Shown here: one piece after another, positions 62,272-64,000 of the stretch
Layout: the number at the start of each line of letters is the position of its first letter
Numbering within the stretch: the stretch's first letter is position 1
Assembly (NCBI GenBank): GCA_965261925.1
Contig: OZ253486.1
Span: 496,001 to 560,000, forward strand
Direction of reading: 5' to 3'
DNA length: 64,000 nucleotides
From: Bin87 sp965261925
Lineage (GTDB): Bacteria; Chloroflexota; Dehalococcoidia; Lucifugimonadales; UBA3495
The notes under the pieces: generated by a model
What the model saw: the letters and a program-made list of their open reading frames with translations, nothing else
The model's database searches: none
What the model was told of the DNA's origin: nothing
Position numbers and translations under genes: made by a program

Positions 62272-63501
62272 TTGGCCCGGATTCTGGCCGTCGGACGCAG
62301 GCTCCAGACCTTCCGCGCGCTGCGGCACCGCGATTACCGCTGGTTCTGGATCGGCGCGAACGCTCAGGCGTGGGCCAGGGGGATGCAGTTCCTGATCCTG
62401 GGCTGGTTGGTCCTGGAACTGACCGATTCCGCCTCCCGCATGGGCTTCATGATTTTCCTCTACGGGATGCCCACGCTGGGGTTCGTGCTGTTCGGAGGCA
62501 CCTTCGCCGACCGGTTCGACCGGCGCGGTCTGCTGATGTTGACCCAGTCCCTGGTAGCGCTCCTGGTCCTGGGGATAGCGGTGCTGGAGACCGCCGGGCT
62601 GATTGTCCTGTGGCACGTCTACGCGGCGGCTTTCGTCCTCGGCACCCTCCAGGCCATCAACACCCCGGCTCGGCTGGCCATAGTCCGGGATCTGGTGGAC
62701 CGCGATGACTTGATGAACGCCGTCGTCCTGAACTCGGCGGTAATGAACTCGGGACGCATCCTGGGCCCGGCCCTGGCCGGAGGCGTCATCGAACTGGCCG
62801 GAATAGCCCCGGCGCTATACCTGACCACCGGCCTCTTTTGCGTCGGCACGGTAACGCTGCTCATGGTCCGGCGCGTGCGACAGCCGGCCCGGGATCAGCG
62901 CTCGACCATCCTGTCCGAACTGTGGGGCGGGCTGCGGTACTGCTGGTCGAACCCGGTCACTTTCACCGTCATCGGCATTGGGTTCGCCTTCGGCTTCTTC
63001 GCAATGCCCTATGCCCAGTTGCTGCCCGCCTTCGCCAAACTGGTGCTGGACACGGGCGCCGGCGGAGCCGGGCTGCTGATGACCGGGGCGGGCATTGGGT
63101 CCCTGTCCGGCACGTTCATCATGGCGTCGTTGGGCAACTCACCGCATAAGAACTGGCTGCTGCTGGCCTGCATCTTCCTGTTCGGCATATCCCTTTTCTT
63201 CCTGGCCTGGTCACATTGGTTCTGGGTGACGTGGGTGATCTTGTATCTGGTCGGGATGGGCAGCATCGTGCCCATGGGAACGACCGTATTGCAACTCTCC
63301 GTGCCATCGGAGTTTCAGGGCAGAGTGATGAGCGTCTGGTACATTTCCGCCGCGCTGATGTTCATCGGGTCCTATCCCATGACGCTGGTCGCGGAGTACA
63401 TAAGCTGGACTGCCGCCTTCTCGGGCGGAGCCGCCATTTACCTGACGATCGCGGTCGTGCTGGGGGTCTGGCGGCCGACGCTGCGCCGGCTACGGGTGTA
63501 G
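62272..63501 (+). CDS. MFS transporter (MFS_3/EntS-like)
   Basis: A 409-residue MFS exporter starting at TTG 62272, which follows an in-frame TAG directly. It begins with FRALRHRDYRWFWIGANAQA and the motif-A loop is GGTFADRFDRRGLLML. ALQAINTPARLAIVRDLVDR-like residues (TLQAINTPARL, VRDLVDRDDLMNAVVLNSAV) occur in helix 4-5. The end WRPTLRRLRV is basic. Similar in type to the protein at 46960. The cargo is unknown. Confidence 0.88.
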   Translation: MARILAVGRRLQTFRALRHRDYRWFWIGANAQAWARGMQFLILGWLVLELTDSASRMGFMIFLYGMPTLGFVLFGGTFADRFDRRGLLMLTQSLVALLVLGIAVLETAGLIVLWHVYAAAFVLGTLQAINTPARLAIVRDLVDRDDLMNAVVLNSAVMNSGRILGPALAGGVIELAGIAPALYLTTGLFCVGTVTLLMVRRVRQPARDQRSTILSELWGGLRYCWSNPVTFTVIGIGFAFGFFAMPYAQLLPAFAKLVLDTGAGGAGLLMTGAGIGSLSGTFIMASLGNSPHKNWLLLACIFLFGISLFFLAWSHWFWVTWVILYLVGMGSIVPMGTTVLQLSVPSEFQGRVMSVWYISAALMFIGSYPMTLVAEYISWTAAFSGGAAIYLTIAVVLGVWRPTLRRLRV

Positions 63502-63732
63502 CTCGGCGGGTCTTCCCGCGTTGCGCTGCACAACGGATCGTGGGCAACGGGGAACGCTACCGCAGTCGATAGGCAAATTGGCGGAAACCCTGGCCGGCCG
63601 GCTCTGCTCGATTGAGCGAAGCCGTTGTAGACGCGATGCTGAGACCGGAGCATGGTTGGGACCTAACGACGGAGAGACGCCAGCATAGCGTGAACCGCTC
63701 CCGCATCGGCGCGCCAAGGTCGCCGGCGTTGA

Positions 63733-64000
63733 TCAGAGGGCTGGCATCACCTCGTCGCACAGCAGCGTGAGGGCCTCGTCCACGTCCGGGCCCAACTCGG
63801 AGAACATCAGCTGTCCGAAGCCCTGCTCCCGGGCCGTGTCCCTAACCTCCAGCATCCGTTCCAGGCAGTCCCCCGGCGTCCCGGCGATGAAGATGGCGTC
63901 GATCATGGAGTCGGTAACCAGATCGTCAAACTCCTGCTCCGTTGCGCCGCTCCGGTCCGCCTGGTGCAGCCGCTCGACATCCGGCAAGGCCACGCCCAAG
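63733..64000 (-). CDS. LLM-class oxidoreductase, C-terminal part (cut by window edge)
   Basis: The last 88 residues of an LLM-type protein: FIAGTPGDCLERMLEVRDTA and REQGFGQLMFSELGPDVDEA are the usual end, where the segment after GTP (or GSP) precedes the final helix. The frame remains open at the edge of the window, so most of the gene lies outside. The 230 bases between it and the MFS gene hold no gene. Confidence 0.8.
   Translation of the reverse strand, partial: LGVALPDVERLHQADRSGATEQEFDDLVTDSMIDAIFIAGTPGDCLERMLEVRDTAREQGFGQLMFSELGPDVDEALTLLCDEVMPAL

Overview
The window is GC-rich and densely packed, with nearly all genes coding for catabolic enzymes, exporters, oligopeptide-type ABC transporters and small regulatory or repair-type accessory genes. 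The mix suggests an uncultured Chloroflexota bacterium, most like the SAR202/Dehalococcoidia side: luciferase-like (LLM) oxidoreductases, a fused CaiB/BaiF CoA-transferase, a GMC oxidoreductase, a DUF35/thiolase pair, Pro/Thr/Ala-rich lipoprotein linkers, a UGSC selenoprotein and many REP-type palindromes. The taxonomy is an inference from gene content; there is no rRNA here.

Main result: three genes are read correctly only if an in-frame UGA is translated as selenocysteine (Sec). (1) 2160-2717 (-) is a UGSC-family selenoprotein. (2) 43514-44920 (+) is a DUF3179 lipoprotein in which UGA replaces the first Cys of the CPLC motif (U211-P-L-C214). (3) 44930-45589 (+) is a TlpA/ResA-like thioredoxin lipoprotein with U117-P-H-C120. 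In all three a hairpin with a GU in its apical loop begins a few bases after the UGA, with the loop G 18-22 nt downstream, as expected for a bacterial SECIS. Genes 2 and 3 are adjacent, both exported and lipid-anchored, and close an operon with an oligopeptide-type ABC transporter (promoter 39503-39531, terminator 45626-45666). I do not know of DUF3179 being described as a selenoprotein.

Layout. 1-3861: minus-strand operon of UGSC partner, UGSC, NHL propeller and LLM oxidoreductase. 4024-5982: Fic remnant, FMN hydroxy-acid dehydrogenase, transposase remnant. 6438-10917: peptide transporter cassette. 11474-19597: hydrolase, MFS carrier with a 16-bp repeat array at its 3' end, two SDRs, a decayed IS1380 element, an MFS carrier. 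19758-22939: BNR propeller, two tandem DinB/MDMPI-like genes, a truncated epimerase. 23109-25982: single-chain restriction-modification gene. 26051-35050: GMC oxidoreductase, frameshifted DctP gene, trans-sulfuration enzyme, TPR protein, hydantoinase with a MITE-like element at its stop, PQQ-like propeller. 35408-45666: two tandem peptide-transporter cassettes, the second carrying the two selenoproteins. 45688-48171: Leu/Phe dehydrogenase, MFS. 48600-53546: accessory region with REP arrays, an unknown gene, a GIY-YIG protein, a methyltransferase-nuclease and tRNA-Trp. 53747-64000: PrpD-like, DUF35, thiolase, TPP decarboxylase subunits, fused CoA-transferase, MFS, partial LLM.

Working together: peptides or related solutes enter through the three cassettes, although no ATPase genes accompany them. 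The CoA-transferase, thiolase, PrpD, SDR, GMC and LLM enzymes suggest breakdown of organic acids and alcohols. The two exported selenoproteins probably form an extracytoplasmic thiol/selenol redox pair. No sel genes (selA, selB, selC, selD) lie in the window, so Sec use must be supported from elsewhere in the genome.
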